Part shown: piece by piece, positions 10,859 through 19,914 of the stretch
Layout of the letters: every line of letters begins with the position of its first letter
Numbering within the stretch: position 1 is the first letter of the stretch
Assembly (NCBI RefSeq): GCF_020099395.1
Contig: NZ_CP083590.1
Span: 7,378,001-7,442,000, forward strand
Source: Streptomyces mobaraensis
GTDB lineage: Bacteria; Actinomycetota; Actinomycetes; Streptomycetales; Streptomycetaceae
Length of the DNA stretch: 64,000 nt
Direction: 5' to 3'
Position numbers and translations under genes: made by a program
Notes under the pieces: generated by a model
Told to the model about the DNA's origin: nothing
Databases searched by the model: none
What the model saw: the letters and a program-made list of their open reading frames with translations, nothing else

Positions 10859-12757
10859 GTGAGCACCCACCCCGCCCAGCCGGAGCAGCTCCCCGGCCAC
10901 GCCGACCGGCCACCGGGCGACCGGCCGGCCGCCGAGCCCGCGAAGGACCGGGCCCCCACCGACGAACGGGCGCCGGCCACCGGCCCGGTGAGGGAGGAGA
11001 AGCCGGCCGAGGCCCCCGCCGACGAGGCCGAGGACGACGACCCGAAGACCCTCCCCGCCGAGCGCCGCCGCCGCGCCCGCCGGCTGCTGCGCGGCTCGCT
11101 GCGCCCGCACCGGGCCACCCTGTTCGCCGGGATGGTCTCCGCCTGCCTCCGCCAGGTCGCGCTGCTCGCCGTCCCGTGGTGCGTCCAGCGGGCCCTGGAC
11201 GACGGCATCACGGGCGAGGACGACAATGCCCTGCTGCTCTGGTCCGGCGCCACCGCGCTCGCCGCCTGCGTGCAGTTCGCCGGGCTCTACGGCTGGCAGT
11301 ACTGGGCGAGCGTCACCGACGCCCGGGTCGGCGCCGACCTGCGGTCGCGGCTGCTCGGCCGGCTGGCCGGGCTCGACCGGGCCGCCCTCGCCGAGCGCGG
11401 CCACGGCGACCTGGCCATGCGCGCCACCCGGGACACGGACATGGTCCGCGAGTGGGTGCACGGCCTCGCCGTGTGGGTGGTGCTCGCCACCACCTTCGTC
11501 GTCGTGCTGCCCGGGCTGGCCGCGCTCGACCCCGTCCTGCTGCTGGTGACGCTGGGCATGCTGCCCTTCCTCACCTGGGTCAACCTGTACTTCCCGCGCC
11601 GCTTCGGCGCCGCCAGCGACGAGCTGTCCGCCGCCCACGGCGAACGCGCCGAGGCCGTCGCCGACCTGCTCCAGGTCGGCACCGGGCTGCGCGGCACCGG
11701 CGGCCACCGGCCGTTGCTCGACCGGCACGACACCGCCAGCGCCGAGGTCACCGAGAAGACCGTCAAGGCCGCGCGCATCGAGGCGGACTGGGCCGCCGTC
11801 GCGCCCTTCGTGCCCCGGCTGGCCGTCGCCGTCGGCGTGGGCGTCGGCGGTCTCGCCGTCCTCGACCACCGGTTGACCATCGGCGGGCTGGTCGCGTTCA
11901 CCTCGTGGATGGCCACCGTCACCCTGGCCACCCGCGTCCTCGTCACGCGGCTCCTCGAACGCGGCCAGGCCGACGTCGCCGCCGCCCGGATCGACGAGGC
12001 GCTGTCCCTCACGTCCACCGTCACCGACCCGGCCGAGCCGGTCGCCCTCACCCCCGGCGGGGACCTGGAACTGTCCGGCGTCAGCGCGGTCCGCGACGGC
12101 GTCACGGTCCTCGCCCCGCTCGACCTGACCGTCCGCCGGGGCGAGTTCGTGGCCGTCCAGGGCGCCACCGGCTCCGGCAAGAGCACCCTGCTGCGGCTGC
12201 CCGCCCGGCTGGACGACCCGGCCACCGGCACCGTCCGCTACGGCGGCACCGACCTGCGCGACGCCGCGCTCGACGATGTCCGCCGCCGGATCGGCTACGT
12301 CGCCCAGCGGCCGCTGCTGCTGTCCGGGACCGTCGCCGAGAACCTGCGGCTCGGCCGCGACCTGTCCGACGAGGCCCTGCGGGCCGCCTGCGAGACGGCC
12401 TGCGTCCACGACCAGATCGCCGCCATGCCCGACGGCTACGACACCCCGCTCGGCGAGAGCGGAACCGCCCTGTCCGGCGGCCAGATCCAGCGCCTGGCCC
12501 TCGCCCGCGGGCTGCTCGGCGACCCCGAGGTGCTGGTGCTGGACGACTGCACGTCCGCCCTCGACACCACCACCGAGGCCCTGGTCCTCAAGCGGCTGCG
12601 GAGCTGGGCCGAGGGCCGGACGGTGCTGTTCGCGACCCACCGGACGGCCGTCCTGGAGGCCGCCGACCGCGTCGTCACCCTCGCCGACCGCGACGCGACG
12701 GCCACCCCCCGCGAACCCGCCCTGTCCGCCGCGCACCTGGAGGCCGACCGTGGCTGA
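10859..12757 (+). CDS. ABC half-transporter (TMD-NBD), degenerate-site partner
   Basis: 632 residues, GTG start. An acidic, proline-rich N-terminal tail of about 70 residues precedes an exporter-type six-helix membrane domain and a nucleotide-binding domain: Walker A GATGSGKST (about 435), signature LSGGQIQR (about 538), Walker B VLVLDDCTSALD (about 559), H-loop ATHR. Aspartate replaces the catalytic glutamate after Walker B, as in the degenerate half of heterodimeric ABC transporters. It overlaps the next ABC gene by 8 bases and must pair with it. The context suggests export of the peptide siderophore. An exporter-fold importer like mycobacterial IrtAB is an alternative, since a siderophore-interacting reductase gene follows. 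Confidence 0.9.
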   Translation: MSTHPAQPEQLPGHADRPPGDRPAAEPAKDRAPTDERAPATGPVREEKPAEAPADEAEDDDPKTLPAERRRRARRLLRGSLRPHRATLFAGMVSACLRQVALLAVPWCVQRALDDGITGEDDNALLLWSGATALAACVQFAGLYGWQYWASVTDARVGADLRSRLLGRLAGLDRAALAERGHGDLAMRATRDTDMVREWVHGLAVWVVLATTFVVVLPGLAALDPVLLLVTLGMLPFLTWVNLYFPRRFGAASDELSAAHGERAEAVADLLQVGTGLRGTGGHRPLLDRHDTASAEVTEKTVKAARIEADWAAVAPFVPRLAVAVGVGVGGLAVLDHRLTIGGLVAFTSWMATVTLATRVLVTRLLERGQADVAAARIDEALSLTSTVTDPAEPVALTPGGDLELSGVSAVRDGVTVLAPLDLTVRRGEFVAVQGATGSGKSTLLRLPARLDDPATGTVRYGGTDLRDAALDDVRRRIGYVAQRPLLLSGTVAENLRLGRDLSDEALRAACETACVHDQIAAMPDGYDTPLGESGTALSGGQIQRLALARGLLGDPEVLVLDDCTSALDTTTEALVLKRLRSWAEGRTVLFATHRTAVLEAADRVVTLADRDATATPREPALSAAHLEADRG

Positions 12758-14459
12758 GCCCGTACTCCTCGACGACCGGCCCGACGAGCGGCAGGTGCTG
12801 CGCCGGGCCGCCCCCCACCTCCGTCCGCACCGGCGGGCCCTGATCACCGCCGTCGCGGTGGGCCTCGCCGACTCCGCCGCGCTGGTCGCCGTCGCCCCGC
12901 TGGTCGGCCGCGCCACCGACGCGCTGGACCACCACGACCGCACCGGGCTGCTCGTCACCGCGGGGGCGCTGGTCGCCCTCGCCGTCGTCCAGCTGGGCCT
13001 CGCCCGGTCCGGCGAACTCCTGCTCGCCAAGGCCGGCGAGAACGTCGTCCGCAGCCTGCGCGAACGGTCCGTCGGCAACCTGGCCTCGGCGCCGCTGCGG
13101 TTCCTGGAGTCGCACCGCACCGGCGAACTGCTGCGCCGTACCACCGGCGAGGTGGCCGCGCTGGCCGCGTTCGTCCGGATGCACCTGCGGAACCTGGTGT
13201 CCGCCACGGCCACCCTGGTCTTCACGCTGGGCGTGCTGTTCTTCTACTCCTGGCAGCTCGCCCTGGTGCAGCTCGTCGTGTTCGTCCCGCCGGCGCTGCT
13301 GGCGATGCGCTGGTTCCAGCGGGACGCGTCCGCCGCGTTCGGTGGCAAGGCGACGGCCGAGGCCACCGTGGCCGCCACGTTCACCGAGACCCTCGCTGTC
13401 CGCGAGGCGCTGCAGACCGCAGGCGGACTGCCGGGCTGGATGCGCCGCTTCGGGCGGGAGAACGCCGTCGCGGTGACCGCCGCCCGCCGGGCGGTCCGGG
13501 TGGAGAACCGCATCGACCTGGTGAGCCTGATCGAGGGCGTCGCGCTCGTCGCGCTGCTCCTCTTCGGCGGCTGGCAGGCGTCGCACGGCGACATCACCAT
13601 CGGTACGGTCGTCACCTTCGTCCTCGCCAGCCGCAACCTCTTCGACTCCTTCTCGGACCTGTCGCAGCTCGTCGGGCACGTCCAGACCGCGCGCACCGGG
13701 CTGGCCCGGCTGCTCGATCTGCTCGCTGCCACCGAGCGGGTCAAGCCCGCCGCGCCCGCCGCCGCTGGCCCGGCGGACCTGCCGCTCCGCGGCGAACTGC
13801 GCTGCGACGGCGTGGAGTACGGGTACCAGGACGGCACCCGGGTGCTCAGTGAGGTGTCCCTGGCGTTCCCCGCCGGCGACCGCGTCGGCGTCGTCGGCGA
13901 GACGGGCTCCGGCAAGACCACCCTGTCCAAGCTGCTCTGCGGGCTCTACGCCCCCGACGGCGGGGCCGTCCGGTTCGCCGGGACGGACCTGCGCGAGCTG
14001 TCCGAGGCCGAACTGCGGCGCCGCGTCGTCCTGGTGCCGCAGGAGGTCCGCATGGTGACGGGCACGGTCGCCCGCAACCTGGAGCTGGTGCACAGCGCCC
14101 CGGACCGGGCCGCGATGGAACGGGCCGTCCGCGAGCTGGGACTGGAGGACTGGCTGCGCGACCTGGGCGGCTTGGACGCCGAGGTGGGCGTGCGCGGCGA
14201 GCGGCTGTCGGCGGGGGAGCGGCAGATCGTCGGACTGCTGCGGGCGGCGCTCGCCGACCCCGCGGTGCTCGTCCTCGACGAGGCGACCGCCGACATCGAC
14301 CCCGTGACGGCGGCCCGGCTGGAGCACGCCCTGGACGGCATGAGCGAGGACCGCACCCTCATCGTCATCGCCCACCGGCCGGCCACCATCGCGCGGCTGC
14401 CGCGGGTGATCCGGCTCGAACAGGGCCGGGTCGCCGGGCGGATGGCGCAGACCTCATGA
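12750..14459 (+). CDS. ABC half-transporter (TMD-NBD), catalytic-Glu partner
   Basis: 569 residues. The GTG start at 12750 lies inside the end of the previous gene (overlap GTGGCTGA), which argues for a coupled heterodimer. A membrane domain is followed by Walker A GETGSGKTT (about 384), a degenerate signature LSAGERQI (about 486) and Walker B VLVLDEATADID with its catalytic glutamate (about 507), then IAHR. The two half-transporters are complementary: the consensus ATP site would pair this Walker B with the partner's LSGGQ, and the degenerate site would pair the partner's Asp with LSAGE. Likely substrate is the siderophore made by the adjacent NRPS (inference from context). An iron box starts 7 bases after the stop. 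Confidence 0.9.
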   Translation: MAEPVLLDDRPDERQVLRRAAPHLRPHRRALITAVAVGLADSAALVAVAPLVGRATDALDHHDRTGLLVTAGALVALAVVQLGLARSGELLLAKAGENVVRSLRERSVGNLASAPLRFLESHRTGELLRRTTGEVAALAAFVRMHLRNLVSATATLVFTLGVLFFYSWQLALVQLVVFVPPALLAMRWFQRDASAAFGGKATAEATVAATFTETLAVREALQTAGGLPGWMRRFGRENAVAVTAARRAVRVENRIDLVSLIEGVALVALLLFGGWQASHGDITIGTVVTFVLASRNLFDSFSDLSQLVGHVQTARTGLARLLDLLAATERVKPAAPAAAGPADLPLRGELRCDGVEYGYQDGTRVLSEVSLAFPAGDRVGVVGETGSGKTTLSKLLCGLYAPDGGAVRFAGTDLRELSEAELRRRVVLVPQEVRMVTGTVARNLELVHSAPDRAAMERAVRELGLEDWLRDLGGLDAEVGVRGERLSAGERQIVGLLRAALADPAVLVLDEATADIDPVTAARLEHALDGMSEDRTLIVIAHRPATIARLPRVIRLEQGRVAGRMAQTS

Positions 14460-14465
14460 TCTGAG

Positions 14466-14484
14466 TTAGGGTAGCCTAACCTCG
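14466..14484 (+). promoter_or_regulatory. Iron box (IdeR/DmdR1-type operator)
   Basis: TTAGGGTAGCCTAACCTCG matches 15 of 19 positions of the actinobacterial iron-box consensus TTAGGTTAGGCTAACCTAA, including the TAG-CCTAACCT core. It lies between the ABC pair and the siderophore-interacting protein gene, about 125 bases before that start. Repression by an IdeR/DmdR1 metalloregulator when iron is plentiful is expected for the reductase-permease transcript. Confidence 0.85.
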
Positions 14485-14523
14485 GTCGGGGGGGTTGGCC
14501 CGACCGACGAGCCGATTCCCGTC

Positions 14524-14555
14524 GGCCCCCCGGCGCGTACCCCGCGCCGGGGGCC
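14524..14555 (+). promoter_or_regulatory. Strong hairpin in the leader between iron box and SIP gene
   Basis: The arm at 14524-14537 pairs with 14543-14555 to give a 13-bp GC stem (one bulged C) with a 5-base loop. No T-run follows. It may end the upstream ABC transcript, or sit in the 5' leader of the iron-regulated transcript as an attenuator or stabilising structure. The role is unproven. Confidence 0.5.
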
Positions 14556-14608
14556 GCGGTGGTACCGGCACCGGCCCCGCCGCACGCCCGACCGGATAGG
14601 GATGATCG

Positions 14609-15442
14609 ATGACCACCGACACGCTGCTCCCGCGCATGCGCATCGTCCGCCACCCCCTCAAGTACCGCTTGCTGGAAGTGCGGAAGGTCGACCGGATCAC
14701 CCCCTCCACCGTCCGCGTCACCCTCGGCGGCCCCGACCTCGACGGGTTCTGCGAGCAGGCACCCACCGACCACGTGAAGCTCTGCTTCGCCCACGACGGC
14801 GCCGAACTCCCCGTCGAGCCGGTCGTCGTGGACGACACCTGGATGGACGCCCCCGTGGAGCCCATCACCCGCGACTACACGGTCCGTCACTACCGGCGCG
14901 ACGCCCGCGAGCTGGACGTCGACATGGTCCTGCACGGCAGCGGCGTCGGCTCCACCTGGGCCGAGCGGGCCCGGCCCGGCATGCGGCTCGGCGTCCTCGG
15001 CCCGCGCGGCTCCGAGGTGCTGCCGATGGTCCACGACTGGTACCTGCTGGCCGCCGAGGAGACCGCCCTGCCGGCCCTCGGCCGCTGGCTGGAGAAGCTG
15101 CCCGCCGGCGTCCGCGTCATCGCCTTCGCCGAGGTCCCCGGCCCGGAGGACGAGCAGACCTTCCGCACCGCCACCGATCTCTCGCTGACCTGGCTGCACC
15201 GCGGTTCCACCCCGGCCGGCCACAGCGACCTCATCGAACGCGCCATCCGCGCCGCCGAACTGCCCACCGACGGGCTCGGCTTCGCCTGGGTCGCCGGCGA
15301 GGCCACCAGCCTCAAGCCCATCCGCCGCTACCTGCGCCGCGACCTCGGCCTGGCCAAGGAGCAGGTGGACGTGGACGGGTACTGGAAGCGCGGCGTGGAG
15401 AACCACGACCACCACGAGGACGAAGAGCACGAGCACGCGTGA
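14609..15442 (+). CDS. Siderophore-interacting protein (FAD/NAD(P)H ferric-siderophore reductase)
   Basis: 277 residues, normal for the SIP family (FAD_binding_9 plus SIP domains). It contains the flavin-binding RDYTVRHYRR stretch, HGSGVGSTWAERARPG, and a C-terminal AWVAGEATSLKPIRRYL nucleotide-binding segment. The C-terminus ends in a His/Glu/Asp-rich tail (HDHHEDEEHEHA) that could hold metal. These enzymes reduce ferric siderophores in the cytosol to release iron. The ATG at 14609 is preceded by GGATAGGGA. The stop overlaps the FecCD permease start by 4 bases (GTGA), and an iron box lies upstream, so reduction and uptake are co-expressed under iron limitation. Confidence 0.93.
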   Translation: MTTDTLLPRMRIVRHPLKYRLLEVRKVDRITPSTVRVTLGGPDLDGFCEQAPTDHVKLCFAHDGAELPVEPVVVDDTWMDAPVEPITRDYTVRHYRRDARELDVDMVLHGSGVGSTWAERARPGMRLGVLGPRGSEVLPMVHDWYLLAAEETALPALGRWLEKLPAGVRVIAFAEVPGPEDEQTFRTATDLSLTWLHRGSTPAGHSDLIERAIRAAELPTDGLGFAWVAGEATSLKPIRRYLRRDLGLAKEQVDVDGYWKRGVENHDHHEDEEHEHA

Positions 15443-16530
15443 GCACGACCGCCCCGGCCGTCACCGGCTCACCCTCATCCTCGTCGTCCCCGCCCGCTCC
15501 CGTCCCCGCGCCGCCCCGGGCCGGGCGCGCCTGGCACGCCCGCCGGGCCGCCGGGCTGCTGGTCTGCGTCGGCCTCGTCCTCGTCCTGGCCGTCCTTGGC
15601 ATCGGCATCGGCGCCAAGAGCATCGCGCCCGGCGACGTCGTCCACGCGCTGCTGACCCGGGACCCGCGGAGCGACGACTGGATCGTCGTCCGCACCTCCC
15701 GGCTGCCGCGCAGCCTGTTCGGCATCGTCATCGGCGCGTCCCTCGGCCTGGCCGGCGCCCTGATGCAGGCCCTCACCCGCAACCCGCTCGCCGACCCCGG
15801 CCTGCTGGGCGTCAACGCGGGCGCGGCCGCCGCCGTCGCCGGCTCCACCGCCCTGCTCGACCTCGGCTCCTTCTCCGCCTACGTCTGGGCGGCCCTGCTC
15901 GGCGCGGCCGTCGCCGCGGCCGTGGTCTACCTCCTGGGCACCCGTGGCCGGTCACGGGCCACACCCGTCCGGCTGGCGCTCGCGGGCACGGCCGTCTCGG
16001 CCGTGCTGACCGCTTTCGTCAACGGGCTGGTCCTGCTGGACCCGCTCAGCCTCAACAAGTTCCGGTTCTGGCAGATCGGCACGCTCGCCGGGCAGTCGGG
16101 CTCGGTCCTCGTCCAGGTGCTGCCCTTCCTGGGCGCCGGCGCCCTGCTGGCCGCCCTGCTGGCCCGGCCGCTGAACGCCATCGCCCTCGGCGAGGACACC
16201 GCGCGGTCACTGGGCGCCCATCCGGGCCGCACCCAGTTCGCGACCATGGCGGCGGTCACCCTGCTGTGCGGCGCGGCCACCGCCGCCGTCGGCCCGATCG
16301 CCTTCGTCGGACTGGCCGTTCCGCACCTCGCCCGGCTGATCACCGGCCCCGACCAGCGCTGGCTGCTGCCCTACAGCGCCGTCCTCGCCGCGGCCCTGCT
16401 GCTCGCCGCCGACATCGTCGGCCGCGTCGTGCTGGCCAACGAGGAGCTGGAGGCCGGCGTCGTCACCGCGTTCCTCGGAGCGCCCCTGTTCATCGCCCTC
16501 GTCCGCCGCAAGAGGATCGCCCAACTGTGA
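15439..16530 (+). CDS. FecCD-family iron-siderophore ABC permease (first subunit)
   Basis: 363 residues. A Ser/Pro-rich cytoplasmic N-terminus is followed by many hydrophobic helices. The FecCD signature is seen in RLPRSLFGIVIGASLGLAG, ALMQALTRNPLADPGLLG, GPIAFVGLAVPHLAR and LGAPLFIALVRRKR. The protein forms half of the membrane channel for ferric-siderophore import. The GTG start at 15439 overlaps the SIP stop (GTGA), and the stop overlaps the next permease start (GTGA), giving a tightly coupled SIP-permease-permease unit. No ATPase or lipoprotein binding protein is encoded next to it; they may lie upstream of the window or be shared with another uptake locus. Confidence 0.93.
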   Translation: MSTTAPAVTGSPSSSSSPPAPVPAPPRAGRAWHARRAAGLLVCVGLVLVLAVLGIGIGAKSIAPGDVVHALLTRDPRSDDWIVVRTSRLPRSLFGIVIGASLGLAGALMQALTRNPLADPGLLGVNAGAAAAVAGSTALLDLGSFSAYVWAALLGAAVAAAVVYLLGTRGRSRATPVRLALAGTAVSAVLTAFVNGLVLLDPLSLNKFRFWQIGTLAGQSGSVLVQVLPFLGAGALLAALLARPLNAIALGEDTARSLGAHPGRTQFATMAAVTLLCGAATAAVGPIAFVGLAVPHLARLITGPDQRWLLPYSAVLAAALLLAADIVGRVVLANEELEAGVVTAFLGAPLFIALVRRKRIAQL

Positions 16531-17621
16531 CCAGCAGCACCACGCCCGCGCGCCCCGCCGCCGGTCCGGCGGCGCGGCACCGGCCGCGCGCCCTGCGCCT
16601 GCCGGGGCCCGGCAGGACCCTGTCGGTGCGCTGGGACCCGCGCGCCACCGCCGTCGGCGTCCTCCTCGCGCTGGCCGCCGCCGCCGTCGGCGTCTGGACG
16701 CTGACCACGGGCGACTTCCACGTCCCCGTACCCGACGTGCTCAAGGTCCTGGCCGGCGAGAACGTGCCCGGCGCGGACTACATCGTCGGCGAGCTCCGGC
16801 TGCCCCGGCTGCTGACCGCGCTGCTGGTCGGCGCCGCCCTGGGCCTCTCCGGCGCCCTCTTCCAGACCCTCGCCCGCAACCCGCTCGGCAGCCCCGACGT
16901 CATCGGCTTCACGGTGGGCTCCGCCACCGGCGCCCTCGTCACCATCCTGGTGCTCGGCGCGGGCGCGGCCTCCGTCGCCACCGGATCCGTCATCGGCTGC
17001 GCGATCACCAGCGCCGCCGTCTACCTGCTCGCCTGGCGCGGCGGCGCGGCCGGCTACCGGCTGATCCTGGTGGGCATCGGCGTCAGCTCGCTGCTCTCCG
17101 CCGCCAACGCCTACCTGATCGCGCGCGCCTCCTTCAACGACGCGCAGAGCGCCCAGGTCTGGCTCACCGGCAGCCTCAACGGCCGCGGCTGGGAGCACGT
17201 CTGGACGATGGTGGCGACGCTGGCCGTCCTCGGGCCGGCGGCCGTGCTGCTCGGCCGGCCGCTGCGCATGCTGGAGATGGGCGAGGACACGGCCGCCGCG
17301 CTCGGGGTGCCCGTCCAGCGCGTCAGCTCCGGCGCCCTCGCCGTCGGCGTCGGGCTCACGGCCCTGTCCACGGCCGTCGCCGGGCCCGTCCCGTTCGTCG
17401 CCCTGGTCGCCCCGCAGGTCGTCCGCCGGCTCACCCGGGCCACCGGGCCCAACCTGCTCGCGTCCACGGTGATGGGCGCCCTGCTGCTGTCGCTCAGCGA
17501 CATCGCCGCGCAACGGATGCTGGCGCCCACGCAGTTGCCCGTCGGGGTGCTGACGGGCGTCGTCGGCGGCTGCTACCTGGTGTGGGTGCTGGCCCGGCAG
17601 TGGCGGTCCGGGCAGGGCTGA
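16527..17621 (+). CDS. FecCD-family iron-siderophore ABC permease (second subunit)
   Basis: 364 residues, GTG start overlapping the first permease stop. A basic, Pro/Arg-rich N-terminus precedes the membrane part. FecCD motifs are clear: ELRLPRLLTALLVGAALGLSG, ALFQTLARNPLGSPDVIGF, GPVPFVALVAPQVVRRL and LPVGVLTGVVGGCYLVWVL. It forms the heterodimeric permease with the preceding protein. It is the last gene of this operon in the window; the next gene runs in the opposite direction, so the transcript should end between 17622 and 17894. Confidence 0.93.
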   Translation: MTSSTTPARPAAGPAARHRPRALRLPGPGRTLSVRWDPRATAVGVLLALAAAAVGVWTLTTGDFHVPVPDVLKVLAGENVPGADYIVGELRLPRLLTALLVGAALGLSGALFQTLARNPLGSPDVIGFTVGSATGALVTILVLGAGAASVATGSVIGCAITSAAVYLLAWRGGAAGYRLILVGIGVSSLLSAANAYLIARASFNDAQSAQVWLTGSLNGRGWEHVWTMVATLAVLGPAAVLLGRPLRMLEMGEDTAAALGVPVQRVSSGALAVGVGLTALSTAVAGPVPFVALVAPQVVRRLTRATGPNLLASTVMGALLLSLSDIAAQRMLAPTQLPVGVLTGVVGGCYLVWVLARQWRSGQG

Positions 17622-17894
17622 ACGGGCGGGGCCGAACGGGTGGGGACAGACCGGCGGCGTCGTCCCGCGCCGTCGGGGCACAGGTGCGCGGCCGCCGCGG
17701 GACCTCGTCGACGCGCACGGTGCCGAGGACGTTCTCCCGGGGGACGGGCGGCGAGGTGACGACGCTGTCGCCGGCGAGGCCGGCCAGGGCCCGGCACTCG
17801 GACAGGACGGCCGGCAGGCCGAGTCGCCGGCACGGCCGCGGCCGCGGCGCCTCTCCTCGTCGGGCAACGGGCGCGGCCCGGAGGCTCCGCAGGC
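17622..17894. other. Convergent intergenic gap, no convincing gene
   Basis: 273 bases between the convergent permease and dehydrogenase genes. A weak inverted repeat (GTCCCGCG at 17662-17669, CGCGGGAC at 17696-17703) could help termination. On the minus strand one frame reads protein-like text but has no start or ribosome binding site; I do not call it. Confidence 0.4.
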
Positions 17895-18953
17895 TCAGAG
17901 GAGCGCCAGCAGCCTCTCGGTGAACTCGGCCGTCGTAGCGGTGCCGCTCAGGTCGGGGGTGCGGACGTCGGTCCCGGCCAGCACCGCGACGACGGCGTCC
18001 ATGACGTCCCCGGCCGCGGCCGGGTGGCCGAGGTGGTCGAGCATCATGGCGGCCGACCGGATCGCGCCCAGCGGGTTGGCGATGCCCCGCCCGGCGATGT
18101 CGGGCGCCGAGCCGTGCACCGGCTCGAACATCGACGGGAACTCCCGCTCCGGGTTGAGGTTGGCCGCCGGGGCGATGCCGACGGACCCGGCGACCGCGGC
18201 CGCCAGATCACTGAGGATGTCGCCGAAGAGGTTGGAGGCGACCACGACGTCGAACCGGCCCGGTGCGAGGACGAACTTGGCCGCGAGCGCGTCGATGTGC
18301 TCCGCGCCCCAGGCGACCCTCGGGAACGCGGCGGCCCGCTCGGCGACGAGCTCGTCCCAGAACGGCATGGTGTGCACGATGCCGTTCGACTTGGTCGCGG
18401 AGGTCAGCAGGCCGCCGCGCCGCGCGGCGAGCCCGAAGGCGTAGTCCAGCACGCGGGTGACGCCGGCCCGGGTGAACACGGCTTCCTGGACGGCCGTCTC
18501 GTCCGGGAGACCCCGGTTGAACCGGCCGCCGATCTCGCTGTACTCGCCCTCCACGTTCTCCCGCACGACGACGAAGTCGACCTCGCCGGGGCGCGCGCCG
18601 CGCACCGGGCTGTCGACGCCGTCGAAGACGCGGACGGGCCGCAGGTTCACGTACTGCCGGAAGCCGCGCCGGATGGGGATCAGCAGTCCCCACAGCGAGA
18701 CGTGGTCGGGCACCCCGGGGTGTCCGACCGCGCCCAGCAGGATCGCGTCCTTGTCGCGGAGTCGCTTGAGACCGTCGGCGGGCATCATCGCGCCCTCGCG
18801 CAGATACCGCTCGCACGACCAGTCGTCGTACGACGTGTACGTCAGGCCGATGCCGTGGCGGCGGGCGACGGCGTCGAGGACCCGGCGGGCGGCGGGCAGC
18901 ACCTCGGCGCCGATGCCGTCGCCGGGGATCAGGGCGATGCGGTGGTTCGTCAT
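17895..18953 (-). CDS. Tartrate/D-malate dehydrogenase-type (isopropylmalate dehydrogenase superfamily)
   Basis: 352 residues. The isocitrate/isopropylmalate dehydrogenase fold is shown by IALIPGDGIGAEVLPAA at the N-terminus, VVVRENVEGEYSEIGGR, TKSNGIVHTMPFWDE, the family signature NLFGDILSDLAAAVAGSVG, and EPVHGSAPDIAGRGIANP. The length and the ENVEGEYSEIGG segment fit the tartrate dehydrogenase/decarboxylase (D-malate) branch rather than LeuB. It should oxidise a 2-hydroxy diacid with NAD+ and a divalent metal in the cytosol. A LysR gene on the same strand lies 70 bases upstream and is the probable regulator. Exact substrate is not determined. Confidence 0.85.
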   Translation of the reverse strand: MTNHRIALIPGDGIGAEVLPAARRVLDAVARRHGIGLTYTSYDDWSCERYLREGAMMPADGLKRLRDKDAILLGAVGHPGVPDHVSLWGLLIPIRRGFRQYVNLRPVRVFDGVDSPVRGARPGEVDFVVVRENVEGEYSEIGGRFNRGLPDETAVQEAVFTRAGVTRVLDYAFGLAARRGGLLTSATKSNGIVHTMPFWDELVAERAAAFPRVAWGAEHIDALAAKFVLAPGRFDVVVASNLFGDILSDLAAAVAGSVGIAPAANLNPEREFPSMFEPVHGSAPDIAGRGIANPLGAIRSAAMMLDHLGHPAAAGDVMDAVVAVLAGTDVRTPDLSGTATTAEFTERLLALL

Positions 18954-19023
18954 GCCGTCGATTCCAGCAGCGGGCTCCGGGGGGCGTCCAAGACGCAGAC
19001 CGGATGCGCCTGATAAGGAGCGC

Positions 19024-19914
19024 CTATCCGTCGGTCGGGACGGGCAGGGCCGCCGCCGACCAGAACGCCGTGGCGGCGGGGGAGAGGGTTCCGCGCCGGC
19101 TCACGAGCGAGACCCGCAGCGCGGTCGCGGGTTCGATGTCCAGGACGTCGGCCCCCGTCCGCCGGGCGATGTCCCGCCACGCCTCGGTCACGACCGCGAG
19201 TCCGGCCCCGGCCAGCACCAGCGGCAGCAGCGCCACCCGGTGCCCGGTCTCGGCCGCCACGGTGAAGTCGACGCCCCGGTCCCGCAGGGAGTCGACGTAC
19301 GTACGCATTCCCGTCCCCGGCTGCCCCACGATCAGCCGCTGCCCGGCCAGTTCCTCGCACCGCACCCTCGTCCGGCCGGCGAAGGGCCCTCCGGGCGGGG
19401 CCAGCAGCACGAAGCGCTGTTCGCCCAGCACCTGCGAGCGGACCTCGGTGTCCGGCACCTCATCGGCCGACGCGAGCAGGCCCAGCTCCGTAGCCCCCGT
19501 CCGCACGGCCTCGACGACGTCGCGGGCGGTGAAGGCCGCGGCGACCGTCACCACCACGCCGGGGTACCGCTCGGCGTAGGAACGCATCAGGGTGGTGAGC
19601 GGTTCGACCGCCTGGGAGGGCATCGCCGCGATGTCCAGCCGCCCGGAGCGGAGTTCGCGCACGGACGTCACGCTCGCGCGGGCCGTCTCCAGGCTCCGTA
19701 CGGCGGCGCGGGCCGGGTCGATCAGCGCCCTGCCCGCCTCCGTCAGCACCACCCGGCGCCCGATGCGGTGGAACAGCTCCGCGCCCAGATCACGCTCCAG
19801 CGCCCGGACGGCCTGGGACAGCGACGGCTGCGACACGTAGAGCGCCGAGGCGGCCCGGCTGAACCCGCCGCGGTCGACGACCGCCAGGAAGTACTCCAGC
19901 TGCCGGACGTCCAC
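19024..19914 (-). CDS. LysR-family transcriptional regulator
   Basis: 296 residues, typical for LysR. The N-terminal winged helix-turn-helix is MDVRQLEYFLAVVDRGGFSR followed by AASALYVSQPSLSQAVRALE; the remainder is a periplasmic-binding-like effector domain. It is transcribed in the same direction as the dehydrogenase 70 bases downstream, which is less usual than the divergent layout but still suggests local control. The ligand is unknown; an organic acid is plausible given the target. Confidence 0.9.
   Translation of the reverse strand: MDVRQLEYFLAVVDRGGFSRAASALYVSQPSLSQAVRALERDLGAELFHRIGRRVVLTEAGRALIDPARAAVRSLETARASVTSVRELRSGRLDIAAMPSQAVEPLTTLMRSYAERYPGVVVTVAAAFTARDVVEAVRTGATELGLLASADEVPDTEVRSQVLGEQRFVLLAPPGGPFAGRTRVRCEELAGQRLIVGQPGTGMRTYVDSLRDRGVDFTVAAETGHRVALLPLVLAGAGLAVVTEAWRDIARRTGADVLDIEPATALRVSLVSRRGTLSPAATAFWSAAALPVPTDG

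Noticed and set aside
17640..17894. Protein-like minus-strand reading between the permease and dehydrogenase.
   Set aside because: No start codon, ribosome binding site or family motif; too short to call.
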